The notes: generated by a model from the sequence alone, not told the origin. Positions 23,401 to 36,981 are shown, counted from the stretch's first letter. The stretch is 64,000 nucleotides of DNA from Phalacrocorax aristotelis (GCF_949628215.1 NC_134277.1:32935058-32999057); one strand, 5' to 3'. Program-made: numbers and translations.

Positions 23401-26250
23401 TTTCCACAGTCCCTATGGAGACAAAAGATGGTTGTGTTCATAGCACCTGTTAGTTCTTCAAGAAGCACTTCAGCATAGATTCTTGAGGTCTTGGTTATAC
23501 TGAGTCTAATACTGCTATTTCTCTTTTATTTTCTGTTTTCTTAGACAATGATGTGGAAGGAAGAGCATGTTTAACATCAATCAATATCAATTTACCCTGT
23601 GTCTTAGCGTGAGTTTAGAAAATTGGGATTTTCAGTTTTACATCTTCTTAATCTTGATTTGATAGTAACATGCAATGAAACACAGTGGCATTTTGTGCAT
23701 ACATAATTTGCTTCAGTTCCATTTTTCATTTTTTATTGGATTAATCTAATGATTTCGTTTCCGTGCATATATATGTGCATTCTCATATATAAACAAAAAG
23801 TAAATTCACGCATATTGGGACAACAATTTCACACAGTTTTTAACTGGGTAAACAGGGACAGAGGCAACATTTTTGCCTCAAAGCAAGTAAAGAGCAGGCT
23901 AATCCATCATTTCTGTGCAGGGGTATAACATCTGAAACCACAGTAGTAGTTTGCAATTATGCAGTAAATATGCCAATCATATGTTTAAAAAGAAAAGTGG
24001 GGTTTTTTTCTTTTTTTATTGAAGAAAAGATACGTACAGAAGATATGTACAAATTGGAATCAAATTACAGAAGTGAAATTCACCTGAAGATTTAACTGCT
24101 GGGGAAAAAAAATCATCTGTTTCTATGACTGAAACTCATAATAGTGTTTCCAATGAACATTAAGTTGTTGGAGTGGCAGTAATCATACTGAAAGGTTTTT
24201 GTGAAAAATGAGTAAAAGAGTAAAATTTCTTAATTTAAAATTGCAATTGAGTCTTCTGTAGATGTGGTGTAAATTAATTAACTGAGAAGCTGTCTGTCTC
24301 GTAATTTGTAAGTTCTTGAAGCATTTTGTTTTTAATGTAGGCAAAATAAGATTAATTTATCTTTTCTTGACTAGCAGCAAGGTTCACTGTTGTGTGTTTT
24401 AAAGGGCAATGCATGCAATCAAGGAACACTTTGCAAATTAAAGTGAATTGTGAAAGCAAAATCACAAAAAAATATAATGCTTCCTACCATGGAAGTGCAA
24501 GATCTATAAAAGACAGCATAAAGCTAAAAATATTTAAAATCTGAGGACTGTTCTTGCAGCTAACACAGTATCTGCAGCGTTCTGAGCAGTGATGCGGGCT
24601 TTTAGCCAGAACCTTGTGTTTGCAGAATTGTATTTCACTGATTTTATCGAGATATATAAGTTATTACTTCAGTGGTGGCAATCCATAAAATGAACATCCA
24701 GAGTTGTAAGTAAGCAATTGGAATGCCAGTTCTCTTCAGAGGCGTTTTTTGTTCAAGTATGGTAGCAGTCTTGGCTTTCTTTAAGTCACCAATTACTGTC
24801 TTTAACCGTTGAAGTCACTGTTTACAGAGACAGACAGGTTCTTTGCATATCTAGAGAGATTAGAATGTCCCCCAAAAGGCAGTATTTCAGGTTTTATCTT
24901 GCATGTCTGTTGCTGTTTGTAGCAGTTCACACCAGATCTCAAAGTCTTAGGCTTCATCATCATTTCTACAACTATATATATGAAAAAAAAAAGTTGAGAA
25001 AGCATAGTCTGGGTAGGCATTTTGTTTCCAGATATTTTATTTCAGTTCTGATTGATTACTAGAAAAAATAATCATGTGACAGTTTTCTTTTATGCTCTTC
25101 ACAATCTTTTACTTGTTGCCTGTGACTGGGACCTGATCGACACTCCACGTAGCCCTTTTGCACAGACTTACACCTTTGCTGTTTCAGTCTTTGTTGCACA
25201 GCAGCTGCCTCAGAGTATTTTCTCTGTGGTGTCAGTGGTTCCCAAGTCAATATCATGTCATAGGGAACATATAGCTTGAGGCAGTATAATAGATATTGGA
25301 ATGTTGAAAAAGGCAAAACTATTTTCCCTCCAAATCATAATTAACACCTTCAGGGAAATCTTATCTTATTTCATATTAGCATATTTTTATGTTTGTATTT
25401 TTACAAATATGATTGCAAAAGGTTATTTCTTGCTCTGAGATTCTTTGATGAAAGATGCTATAGATGTGTAGAATATTTACATGAAGTGTTGTGCTATTGA
25501 TTTGCTCCTATTGCTATGTGGAACTGAGATCAAAACGGCATGTATTCAGCAAGGGAGTTATGTACATGCATAACTTAAATGATGTAAATAGTTGACTATC
25601 AAATATCAAAGAGTGTTTACGTGCCTAATATACAGTGTGCATAGAATCACCTATAGATCAGATCCCTAAGGGGAATTCTAAGTGCTAGTGCCTTCATATA
25701 CAGTTCTGCAAAATATTTCTGATGTACGGTTTTGATTTTTGATAAAATGGTGTAAAAAGCTGTAAATTTCAGTCAGGGAGGTAGAAGTGTTCCATGATTT
25801 TTAGTTTGTTAATAGTTGAACTGTAAATAGTGAATATGAATGCTACGAATGTAAAGGAAATGTGGTCTCTGCACACAACGGAGTGTTTTCCTACTTGCAC
25901 ATCATTGTAGGTAAGTGTTGAAAAAGATATGTTGAGTTTCACCTGTTGTGTGGTGTGTTTTATGTCACACTTTTGGCATTGTTTTACATGGTCCTGGTAG
26001 GTAGATTTCTTCTAGAGTCTATGAATGAATAAGTCAAATATGACTTGATACACAGAGGAAGCATCTTGCTTATGTTCTGTGCAAGTACTAAAGAAAAAAT
26101 TGACAAGAGATTTCATCTGATGTTTGACACATATTTTAAAGCTTCATCCCAAAATATTACCTTCACCCGGGAGTGTTTATCTGTTCTCTACTCGATAATC
26201 CTTTAAGCTATTTCTCTGGGATATGGAAGGTTAATTCAAGAGCTAATGAG

Positions 26251-26270
26251 TACTTTGTGTACACAAAGTA
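26251..26270. other. Perfect 20-base palindrome with inverted SOX-like half sites
   Basis: The sequence TACTTTGTGTACACAAAGTA is identical to its own reverse complement over all 20 bases. It contains CTTTGT and ACAAAG, an inverted pair of SOX/TCF-type half sites around a TGTACA centre. A paired SOX site is one reading and a chance palindrome is another. Nothing nearby suggests a transposon end. Confidence 0.5.
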
Positions 26271-29200
26271 GAAGAATTTAAAGGTAAGAGAATTACCCCA
26301 TAGTATCTAATCCAACAGTTCATGAGACAGAGAGAGTCCCTGACTGCAGGAGTTTTTGTGAAATTCAAAAAGGTTAAAGACTTGGAGAAAGTCTTCTACC
26401 GCTTTGGGGAGTACTTTGGCAAGTAGGTGATGAGGAGGAGGCCTCGTGATTTTTCATTAGAAATGGTTGACTAGTCTTAAACGCTTGGGTCCAGGAGTCT
26501 CTTTGCAGGTTCTAGGTACATTAGTGAGATGTTAAGTAATGCCAAGGTTGGGTAGGCCTATCTGCTCAGCTTTAACGTCACTGTTTATTGTGCTGGTTTA
26601 CAGGAATCATGTTTTAGGGTGTTTGACTGCCAGACTGCATTGTATGGTGGCCGTAACAAAGTTTTAAGACGTGGTAGTTGAGGGACAGAAATGCCCGAGG
26701 CTGTTTTCCACTGTCACTGTGACTTAACAGCAGCCACCAGCCATTAGGATAGTGCCCTATCATCTCAGTAAAAAAAGAAACGTTTAATTTATTCTTTTTT
26801 GACAGGCGTCCAGTCATGGCTGGAGAAACGGTTACCTCTGAGGAAAGTCTAATGGTAGTTCCCTTTTCCCAAAACAATTTAAAGCAGAACTAGTCTATGA
26901 ACTGGTTAAATATGTGGTATTAAGCCACAGATGCCAGTGATACAGAATGATGTAGTGAAACATCAGAGAATACTTAAGAGGTGAACTTAGAGTTGGAATA
27001 GAGTTGGGATTTTCAATGCTCTAAATCTTTGCCTTTTTTTTTTTTTTAAATTAAATTTTGGTGTGTGTATATTATCATACCGTGTTTTACTGCTTTACCA
27101 TGTTCTCTGTTGTCACCATGGAATATTTGTGAAGGAATGTGAAACAATTCACCAAACTTAAAGTGATGGAGAGAATCAAATAGCACCAATGAAATATGCA
27201 GATTTAGTATGAATAGGAGAACAAGCTTTACTATTTATTACTACAGAAAGTATTGCTTCTGTGTCTCGTCATGTTAATAATGGTCCTTACCCTTAAAATG
27301 CCAGGAATGTTATTCATTAGTCCCATGTCTGAAGAACATAGATGAAGTCGGTTTGCCAGAGTTCATATAGGAGGGATTCCATCCGTGTAAGTTTTTACTT
27401 AACAAGTGAAGGCTGGTCCTATCTATATCATCAAGGACTGAAATTGCAACAGGTAAGACAAGATACCATCCAACACAAAAATTGGACTTTGCCTTCATTG
27501 TGAATTTGTATGGTACACATTACACAAAACAATCATGCGGCTGGTTCATTTTTCTGCTTTTGAATTTTTAGTGCTACGTTCTAACCTTTTTGGCAGTTTG
27601 TAAGGGAAGTGTGTTAAAATGCAGCCTGCCTTGTGGGAAGGTTTGTGCATCTTTTTTCTCTTTCTAAACAGTTGCTTTATAGTGAGCAAAACCTGCAGGA
27701 TAATAGTGCCCAAAGACTGTAGTCCTGTCCTAATCCTTTGCCTCATCCTTTGCTGGCTTGTCCAGCTCTAGCATGAAAATGTCAAATTGGAAAGGGTCAG
27801 TCCTTTGTTCCTGTTCAGTTTTTAGAAAGATCAAGGTTACTGATTTTTCCCAACTGCAGCAATGTGGCTACCTGTCATCCAGCAATTATACAAAGACTCA
27901 GCCTATTTAACATATACCACTGAGAAACCATCAAAGGTTAACCATTTTCCAACATACTGATCTAGCTGGATGCAAATCAACTACTCAGAGAAAAAATGCT
28001 CTGTATCCTGTTACTGTTTTTCTGAGTAATGCAGTACAACTCATCTTACTTTAAAAATTCTTCCTGACACTTACCCGTGCCAGTACACTTGTGTTTCCAC
28101 ATACATTGTTTTCTTCGTTACTGAACACTTCAGAAAATGGTTTAAGTAATGCATCCTTTATTTTTTTTTCTGTCAGAACAGAATTGTGGGTCAAGAAACT
28201 GAACTACTGGAAAGAAAAGAGCTTGGTCATTGAGGCACCGTGGGAAAGAGGACTTAGATTTTGCTAGAGCCAGAAGTTTCAAAGTGGAGGGCAGAAGCAG
28301 GCAGATTTGCAGGGGTCTGCAATATTTGAGTAGATTAAAAGTACCACAAAGTACTGCATTCTTAAGTTAAAATTCAGACAGTGGCTTGAATGGTCTAATT
28401 AGGGCGTTTATGCAAGAAGTATGCAAAAAAGTATTTAAGCAAATAAAAATGGAAATCCATCTTAATACTTACTTTATGCATGGCAAAGGATGTTGCAAAC
28501 ATTGTCTTCTGGCAGAAGCGTCAAGATTCATAACCAGTTACAAAAAGTTTGAAAGAAAATATGGGGACAATAGTTGCAGAGCACTAAAACAGGTTTTATG
28601 GATAACTTCCTACCTGTATTCTTAATGGTCTTGTTCACAAAATCAGATTACTGTAATTTTATAAGGGTAACACTGAGAGGGAATCTACTGGTAGATTTTA
28701 TGTAGGTTGTAAGCAGGATTTTGAGCCAAATTCTTCAACAAGGAAGTCCAGGTATGTGGTAGTCTGATAGCTTTCAAAGAAACCTGTATGTGAACCTTTC
28801 AGCTTAGGCAGTATTCTTTCTCCTCGGAAAGAGGAGGCTGTGGTCACCCACCAGAAAATATGACCAATGCAGTGAAACATGAGTTTCTGTGAAGATGTCA
28901 GATTCTGAAGTCTCCTGACTTGCTCTGGTTCTGCGTGGAATGTGTGGATGGTACAGACACACTGAGCTGTGCATTCTTCCCTTTACACGGGAAGAGAAGA
29001 CATAGAGTCAGTCAGAAATGGTTATCTAGAATTTAGACTTGGCAGTCTATTAAATCCCAAGGGTAGCATGTGCATTGGCTAATGTTTGGCTTGGCAATCT
29101 GCAGACAGAACAAGTCTTTTGAAATCTTATGAAAAGTTGTGGTGATCAGAAGAAAATTAAGGACAGGCAGCACATGCTGTCCTCTGCATGCCGTTTTGTT

Positions 29201-29543
29201 CTATTTTTTTGATCAATTTTCTCTTCTTTCTCCTCTTCTAGACACACCCAGATTCAGACATTTCAATATCCAAAAACCAACAATGCAGTGCAGCAATACA
29301 ACCTGTTCCCCGCTGCTACAAGCTGTTCTGGCTACTGTCCTAAAAAATGTAATAAAGACGTACAAAAGCAAATGTTTCAGCAGGCTTTTTCAGTGGGGGA
29401 GAAAAAAAAAGGTAAGTGATCCTTGCTAAAACCAAAATTTTTGCAGCTTTACATTTTAGAAACACGCAGACCTCTGTTCTCCATCCCAGCTTAATGGCCA
29501 TAGGGAATCTAAAAGAGCTTTCTTCAACCCATCCCCCAAAAAA

Positions 29544-29576
29544 ATGAATAAATAAATAAGTAAATAAATAAATATA
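29544..29576. repeat. AAAT-type tetranucleotide microsatellite
   Basis: The tract consists of AATA/AAAT units interrupted once by a G (AATAAGTAAAT). It sits in intergenic sequence between CRPPA and SOSTDC1. It is simple sequence with no sign of being the tail of a recognisable retroelement. Confidence 0.9.
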
Positions 29577-32500
29577 ATAATCTAACAAGCAACAGATGTT
29601 TAAACTTGCTTCAGCTGCAATTAAAACAAAGTCTTTGTGCTACAGAGTCTTTTTTAAAGTTCTGCATAGTCCTTCCATTTCTCAGTGCTGTTCTTGTGGT
29701 AGGGCCGGACAAGTACTTTTCTCCTTAGGCCCTCTCCCTCAATTCTCCACTGTTTCGTATAAAAGAACTTTAATTAATGTGCCTGGTTAGCCCTTCTTTA
29801 GCCCACCAAAGCATCAGACTTTACAGACTGGTTTATGCTTTTACTAAGTTTCTTTGCAATTTCCTCACTAAGTCACTGGGGATAACAAAATAAATCAAAT
29901 GTGGAACTCCTGGGTCAAGTCAAAACATGACTTTTCCTCTCAGTAGTCAAAATTAAAAAATGATGCATCCAGTCATTCTAAAAAGAGATTTAAAATATTT
30001 CTGTATCAAAAAGCAAATGTATTGTAGTAAGTACAGTTCAAAACAGCTAAGTGTTTAAACAATGAGGCAACAATACACTATTGTACAACTACTAAAATAG
30101 GCCAGGGGACAAAAAATGGACAAAGTGTTCAACAAAACATTTTTAGGTAATTTCATATTTTTTACTTAAGTAGATGATAACAAAGGCCACTTTTTGACAG
30201 CAGTTGCCTTTGGGGTTTAGTAAATGGAACTATAGTGTTGTTGCAGTGTATTCTGACTTAGGCCTCTTCTCCAGGGACCTAAAGATTTTTATTTTCCTTT
30301 ACGTTCATGAAGTACCATATTCCACAAACAGTCCTACTGAAGTCAGTGGTCCTGATTTTCATTTATATTAAGACATCTTCTGTATTTCTTTGTGGTTGTA
30401 TAGAGGCATTAGATGGCCTGAACTCCAGCTAGGTAATGTAACACAACCTCACTCACTCTAATATGTTGTCAAACCAAAGTAAGTTAAGAAAAAACAAACA
30501 CCTGAACTGGAGTTACAGTCCAGTGTTTGTAGAGATTTTTCTCCGCAATTAGTAGAGACTAGTTATTTTCATAGCATGTAGTTTGATGAGCATTAATTTA
30601 AGAATGAAGAGTATTTTCTGTCATGGAAGTACTGAGGAAGGTAGACGCTTGAATCTTAACTCAGTGGTAGGCAATATCACTTGTAAATCACACTCTTCTA
30701 GTGTGTCAGTCCACATAACTCATATGATGAGTGAGCTGAAAGGCTGGATGTCTTTCAGAAAGATGCATGGGCAGGCTTTTTGTTGTGGGGGCAACGTTCA
30801 GGCAAAATTAACAAATCCAGTGACAGAATGTCTGCTTAACTCATAAATCTCTAGAGAATTTTCAGTTTTAGCCTGGAGCAATGTTTATATGTATGTCAAT
30901 GAACTTAAAATCAAAGCCCCTTGCCTGGCCTACGGGAAAGGAAATGCATCATGAGAATAGGATACCTTCCAACACTAAGGATTCCTTATAATTTTCCACT
31001 GAACACCTCCAGGTTAATACTGTAGCAACAGGACTCTCACAGTGGAATGTGTTGAACAGTCCTTTCTTGATTAATGCTGTACTTCTTCAGGAAGGATATA
31101 AAGGTCAAGGTTAGGAGGACTACAGTGATTTACTAGCAGAAATCTGTTAGGTATTTTGAAGGGTGTAATTCAAAAGTCTGCTTTATTTCCAAACAAATGA
31201 CTGAACTTGGATTGGGTGGTTTTGATTCCAAGACTGCTGGAAAGGAGAGAGCAACAGATTTGTTACTATTATTAAAAAACTGAATAAATAAACTTCTCAA
31301 AGGGCCTTTCTAGTCTAGACTGCAAGTGTCAGGCCATTCTGACTTCTGGAGTTGATAATGTCTTAATGACACATACTGTCTACCACTGCCTCTATGAAGT
31401 GTGCTTCTGAGTGCTACCATGCTATCAAAACAATCAGCATCTGGCTAAGATTCTTTCTAGTGATGTCTAAGGAAAATTGATTTCCATTAATTATAAAACA
31501 ATTTACCCCTTAGCTGGGGGCAGTTGTCATCAACTCGAAAGTAATGAAATAATGATGGCAGATTAACAGATTATTTCTAATTTATTCACTTTTAGTTTTC
31601 TAAAGAAGGAAGTATGAAAACTTATTAGGTTCCATTTAAGATGTTTGAAATGCTTTTTAAGAAACCCCTGGTCAACTTCTATATATTCTTAGTATAATAA
31701 ATCTAGACTATAGTGGTCTAATTGGTGTAAAAACTTACCTTATCTGCTCTACAGATATGCTCTCCACTTTGTACTTTTTCAAAATGTTTACATGCTTCTT
31801 GTATCTATGTGGCTTACTATTTCATGTGAAAGATAGGAAAATTCTAGCAAGTTTGTCTTTTCTTTTTAGCTCTGAAATGAACACAAGAAGATGTATTATA
31901 TTTAAAATTATTTCAATTTAAGCAGTATATTTTTTTCATTGAATCTTTGAGAAACTTTGGCAAGATTCTCCACTGTAGATACAATAATGATGGCCCATAT
32001 CCTACCTACTGCCACTTTACATGTTAGGGACTCTCCATATAGAAAATACTAGTTGCATGCACTCATATAATGCCTTTTGTCTGCATCCTTGGATAGACCC
32101 CTGTGAATTCACGTGTAACAGGATGAAACAGAAGGCATATTGTAGAGGCTGGTTGAAGCATTCAGAGCTAGGAGAGGAGTCACAGAGTAACATTATTCCT
32201 TAAGAAAATTCAGGATTAACATATTTCTAACACTGCTTTCCTGCAGATCTCCCCCACAGAAGGCCAAAGTCGTGGCCAAAGAAGAGACTACAGCTAACCC
32301 AGGTGTCACTTCAAAGTTAAGTTGCTGCTGATGGGGAAAGCTCCTATGGGCTTCCTTCATGTTCCAAACTGAGAGATGGGCTCCACGGTCTTTCTATAGC
32401 ATGTCCAGCAAACTTCATGAAGTCATCCTAATCGAAGCATGTCTAAATTATTCCCCTTCAGGTAGGTCTGCAGGAAAAAACAAACTAGGAGTTATCTCTA

Positions 32501-33962
32501 CTGCTAAATGCAAACTCTTATTAAATGTGCATATTGTTCCTACAGTTAAACTTCACTAACTAGAAGAGTTGTGAGCAAGATGTGTGGGTTTTTTTCACCA
32601 TTCTTACTTCTGGGAGTCAAACACAGAACAGGCAGGGCAACTTTACTGATGTGTAGTGACTAATCGCTTTGAAAAGAATTTTGGTTAAATTTTGGTCCAT
32701 TATCTCAATCTTTTGTGCTTTGTCATCTTGAAAAAGTAGCTGGAGAACAATTTAAAAGTGGATAGATGTTTGGCATTTGAGAATAATCTTTCCTTCATAA
32801 AATGGATTGAACAAGACTCTAATGTCTGTTAAAATAAAGAACTAGGATATCTGTAGGTCCACTGGACTGGTATGCCTAGGAGCAATGTCATGTCACCATT
32901 CTCCCTGCTAGCTCCTTTATTCATCATCTATCCTCTTAGGCTTAAAAGAAGCATCTTTAAGATCAGAGAATTTAAGCATAAATTGTCTCTAATCTCATCG
33001 TTCTGATATTTTCACAATCACAGAACTTAACTTGAAACAACTAGGTCATTAATGCAATGTTTTTTAACTGTACCACCAACTAGATCACTTGGAAAAAAAA
33101 AAGTATATATCCTTCTTACATATAGCAGTTTTGAAAGAGAATTCTTCAAAGAGAGTAGCTTTGAACAAAAATCATTAAATTTTGCAGGTAAAAGTTAGGA
33201 TTAATTAAGTGAAGCAGTAGCAGTGATTTTCAAACAGTTCTGCATTAACCACCACAGAAGATCTCTGCCAAGAACTTCATAATGAATTGTTTGGAATTAA
33301 AATGCAAAACGGAATAAGAGAAAGAAAAGGTCAAAGAGACCTTGTGTGACACCTTATCAGGCAAGACTTTCCTTGCCCTCTTCTTGTGTAATCTTTTCTT
33401 TGGGTGCAAATGGGTTGTAAAAGTTAATGATTTAAAATCAGCAGAATCCCGTGATGAAATCTCGCCCATAGCTTTTCAGTATAGTTTGAAAGATTAAGAA
33501 CAGGTGATTCGGGGACTATGTGTTGAAAGGTAGATTGCTTACTGTAAGAATTTGTGGATGTTGTACAGGACTCTGTTGGCTCTATGGGAAAGATGAACCT
33601 ACATGTTATTTTTACCATTAGTCTTTGACTTGATCATCACTAATGAAGAGCAAAAAAAAAGTGGTGTCTTACTAGCTTGTAAAACTTCCCAAATATACAC
33701 TTCTTCTGCAATGTACAACTTGAGAATTGTTAAATAAGAACCTGGCTCGGACCAGTAGTAAGTACCATCTGTAAAACAGCCATACAAGATTTTTACATCC
33801 AAAAAGAATCCACAGAAAGATTGTTTTAATATTAAATATCATGGATTGATTTTTTTAACCAGACAATGTTCTCCCACTTTTTCAGATTAAATGTTGTGAC
33901 TGATTAAAATGTGTGCATTTCAATATACAGAGCCAGACAATATGGGATTTTAGCAGTGTTTA

Positions 33963-33982
33963 TTTTTTTTGGGGGGGGGGGG
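33963..33982. repeat. T8G12 homopolymer junction
   Basis: A run of eight T is followed directly by twelve G. It lies about 460 bases beyond the nearest candidate poly(A) signal of SOSTDC1. It may mark an assembly-sensitive or length-variable site. It could also fall within a longer SOSTDC1 3' UTR if the distal AATAAA at 33964-33959 (minus strand) is used. Confidence 0.85.
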
Positions 33983-34443
33983 AAACCAAACCAATGATTT
34001 TGAAAGGAAGTCATCATATCTGTCTTTTGATTGCACACTTTTAAACAAAAATAATACAGAGTGGAGAATGAAAACACCAATGTTTATGTTGCTACTTCAA
34101 AATAACACCTAAGTCTATGAATGTTCAAAATTAAAATATATATCAAGAACGCTAAAATGTCTATTTTACATTATCTACAAAATATATGTTCTAATCCAGC
34201 CACAAATCATAGGAAAATACTTTGATACATGAGGAAAGCTATAAACATAAGAACATTTTGGAGGGAAATAACACACATAAAAGCTCATTAAATAATTACA
34301 ACAACAACAAATAAATAGTTTGTTCAGCTTTACTTTTTGATTGCTGCCATGCATATTTTAATTTTTGGTATACTGAGATAAGACAAAGGTCAGCATGCAA
34401 GGCGTTCTTTTTTAGAATGAATCTGAAAGCAGATACTAGGTGT

Positions 34444-34863
34444 TTTATTTTTAAGCTGTTGTTAGAAGTTCATAAAACATGATAGAGGAGGCAATAGATG
34501 TGATAATTAACTGTTCACATGAAAACACACAACAAAGCATCTTTTTACAAAACAGACTTCGGTGAATACTCATGGCAAATTTTCTTTGCCTCCATGGCTG
34601 GAGAAAATGTAGAAGTCTGTAGTGTGGGTTTGAAAGGCTTGTGTTATTCTCCATCTTGAGCATTTGGAAAATCACCCAAAAGGTCCATATGCTGAGAATG
34701 CCCCTTTTGATTTTGGTCAAAGCAATAAGCATGTAGTGTCAGCTGAGAACACAGCAATGGCAGACTTGTCTTTAAGCAGTCAGAACGGTAAAGCAAATGG
34801 TTACAGGTGAGTTCAATTCTGGCAGGAGGAGAGGGATATGAGAGAGGAGAGAATGTCTGACTT
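34444..34863 (-). terminator. SOSTDC1: Candidate SOSTDC1 3' UTR with poly(A) signal at 34444-34449
   Basis: On the minus strand the SOSTDC1 stop (TAG, 34866-34864) is followed by AT-rich sequence with the first AATAAA hexamer at 34449-34444. A second AATAAA lies at 33964-33959, just before the T8G12 run. Either could set the 3' end. Mammalian SOSTDC1 transcripts have 3' UTRs of roughly a kilobase, which would favour the distal one. The choice is not resolved here. Confidence 0.4.
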
Positions 34864-35279
34864 CTAACTTGTACTATGTTTGCTGGATTTACTGGCTCTT
34901 TTCCTGTCTTTGTGATGCTGGATAGGTTTTGCTTGAGAGGTTCCCTCAAAGTTGTGGCTGGACTCATTGTGCTGCCTGGTGTATCGCTTGCACTTGCAGG
35001 CCGTGACCACAGTTATTTTGTAGGTTCTTATACTTCCATCCTGGCACTGAAGCTGGATCCTCTGGGTGCGAGTTTTGTCATTGACACATCTCCACTCTTG
35101 CGAGCTCCGCCTGCTCCAGTACTTGGTTCCGTAACCTCCTCCAATCCAGTTGGGGAGCAGTGGCAAAGGGAGGCATTCACCAGCACACACCAGCTCCTTC
35201 AGGGGATTGATGCTGGTGCACTGGCCATCTGAAATGTACTTGGTGGATCTCAGCTCCCGACAGCCAACTTGAACACGAT
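34864..35279 (-). CDS. SOSTDC1: SOSTDC1 exon 2: cystine-knot domain and basic tail
   Basis: This last coding exon carries residues 70-206 and completes Asn69. The acceptor is CTGCAG just above 35279 and the stop is TAG. It encodes the C-terminal cystine-knot domain of the DAN/sclerostin family, with eight cysteines at 75, 89, 100, 104, 133, 147, 163 and 165, ending CKCKRY. PNWIG (111-115) matches the NxI motif by which sclerostin-type proteins bind the first propeller of LRP5/6. Asn173 in NES is a likely N-glycosylation site. The tail after residue 185 is rich in Lys, Arg and Ser, fitting heparan-sulfate binding. The secreted product antagonises BMPs (BMP2/4/7 type) and modulates Wnt through LRP4/5/6. 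Length, splice phase and sequence match the family closely, with no damage. Confidence 0.98.
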
Positions 35280-36901
35280 CTGCAGAATGCACAGAATAAT
35301 AAACACTGAGATTCAGGATGGAGAGATTTCCTTAACCAGTCATTTTCACAATAACAAGCTGTGTTTTGCAGGAGTTAAAGTAGGCTGTAATCTTTACAGG
35401 ACATCTCTCTAGTGTTGTGTCCCCCAACACAAGGGCCTCAAGCGCTGATGGTATCTCTGGGTATTACCACAGCATAAAGAAATCGTAATGATATGCACTT
35501 CAGGAGCTGTGGTAGAAGAGGCAATTTTATTCTCTATTCTTCTCAGGGACATACCTTTTAGGAGAGAAAAAATACCCCAAGGGAAGAAATGTTTCCTGCT
35601 TGTTCTCAGTCTAGGGAGTCTGCTCTGTGATGTTTACAACAATTATGTTGGATCATTAGCAAGGGGGGAAATAGTGCGTTGGAAACTGTTTATATGCTTT
35701 TAAATTAATTTCAAATAGTGTGTTGCTTCTCATTCCATGGTTAGAGTAGACTGAGTCTCCCTCTGAACTCAGATACTGGAGAAGTAGTAACAGCCGAAGT
35801 TACTGGGGAATGGTGTTGTCCGTGCAAAGTGTGAATGATTAGCAGTAACGATCTCAGCGCAGTCATTCTGCACTCAGAGTAACACCATCTTTGTATCAAG
35901 AGTAGTCTTTATATTACATGTAACATAGAGGATCCTGCAGATTCTCTCAGGCAACTGTCATAGAATCAACATGCAGAGCTTCTCATACAGGCATGTTTGT
36001 ACCCGTCTGTATGTGCAGCTCTGCACCCTGCAATAAACACAACTGTTTATTTCAGTAATTACACTTTGAAATAAACGCCCACAGTGCGCTTAATTTTAAT
36101 AAGCAATCTTTACTGGCTATGCTCTCCCTCTTTCTGAAGGACAATTACGGCACAGATTCTACACACAATGCAATTAACTAACGCCTTTAAAATAGAAGTA
36201 ATTACCAGAAACGTTTTAGACTGAATCATAAAAGGCTTTGAAGGTGCATCTATGTATCACAGCTACAGGCTGCTTCTGTTTCTACTTGGATTTTTGGAAG
36301 CAAGTTCTGGAAAGAGACACCGAACTGCCATTACTTCATCCTGTGCCCCGTGTCTCAGGATGGGCAGCCAGAGGGACTGTAGATGTGCAGGCTGATCCAA
36401 GGGACTGTTTACAGGGCTGTTCTCCTGCCTGCCTTGCAGAAAAGACTCAAGCTTGCCTTCCTGCAGCTGCACACAGGAATGTACCTGGAAGCAGCTGGTC
36501 ACAGATCTGAGTTTGTCTCTCCTCCTGTTTTTATGTCTTTCCTGGCTTGGCTCTTCTCCAGTGACAGCTCCTTGACGATGAATACCTACTGGGCTGCTCC
36601 AGTAATCTCCTAATGATGAGATGTTTCCTGTGCACTTAAACCCTTAGCATTCATAGAAGCTGACACACCTGGCTTAGCTGAAAGGTATCGGTGTCACTTT
36701 TTGCCTTCACTTTCCAGGGATGACGCTATTTTTATCGAATCGTTGTGGGTGGGTTGGTGTGTGCATTTGTGTCCGTCTCTATTTGGATTTCTTTCATTTT
36801 AAGGAGGCGGGCAGGGGAGGGAACAGATAAAGTCAGCAGAAGGTTTCCAGATCCCCATTTATCTGACATGTATACATAAAAGTCGGCAGGAAAAGACTAG
36901 A

Positions 36902-36981
36902 TATAAAAAGGCAAGTCAGAGCAGAGATCATAGGGAAATTACGAGCTGATTTGTTTACTTTTCGCTGGAGGTGTTGAGCAG
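36902..36981 (+). promoter_or_regulatory. Possible antisense TATA promoter and 5' exon inside the SOSTDC1 intron
   Basis: On the plus strand TATAAAAAG at 36902-36910 is followed about 70 bases later by GAGCAG|GTAAGC, a near-ideal splice donor with its cut after 36981. That spacing suits a TATA promoter driving a noncoding first exon of roughly 50 bases, antisense to SOSTDC1. GATA words flank it upstream: CAGATAAAG near 36825 and TTATCTGAC near 36860. There is no ATG-led frame of note in it. It may equally be an intronic enhancer whose TATA and donor words are accidental. Confidence 0.3.

Larger units (their letters stand above)
20721..34443. other. Intergenic region between the CRPPA promoter and the SOSTDC1 3' end
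   Basis: This stretch of about 13.7 kb has no supportable gene. The first 1 kb beyond the CpG island is moderately GC-rich, with repeated TCAGG-type words around 21250-21420 but no clear unit. The rest is AT-rich. It contains a perfect 20-base palindrome at 26251-26270, an AAAT-type microsatellite at 29544-29576, a (GTAG)3 stretch near 22948 and a T8G12 run at 33963-33982. Open frames are at most about 130 codons and show no recognisable domain. Regulatory elements for either gene could lie here, but sequence alone does not single one out. Confidence 0.75.
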
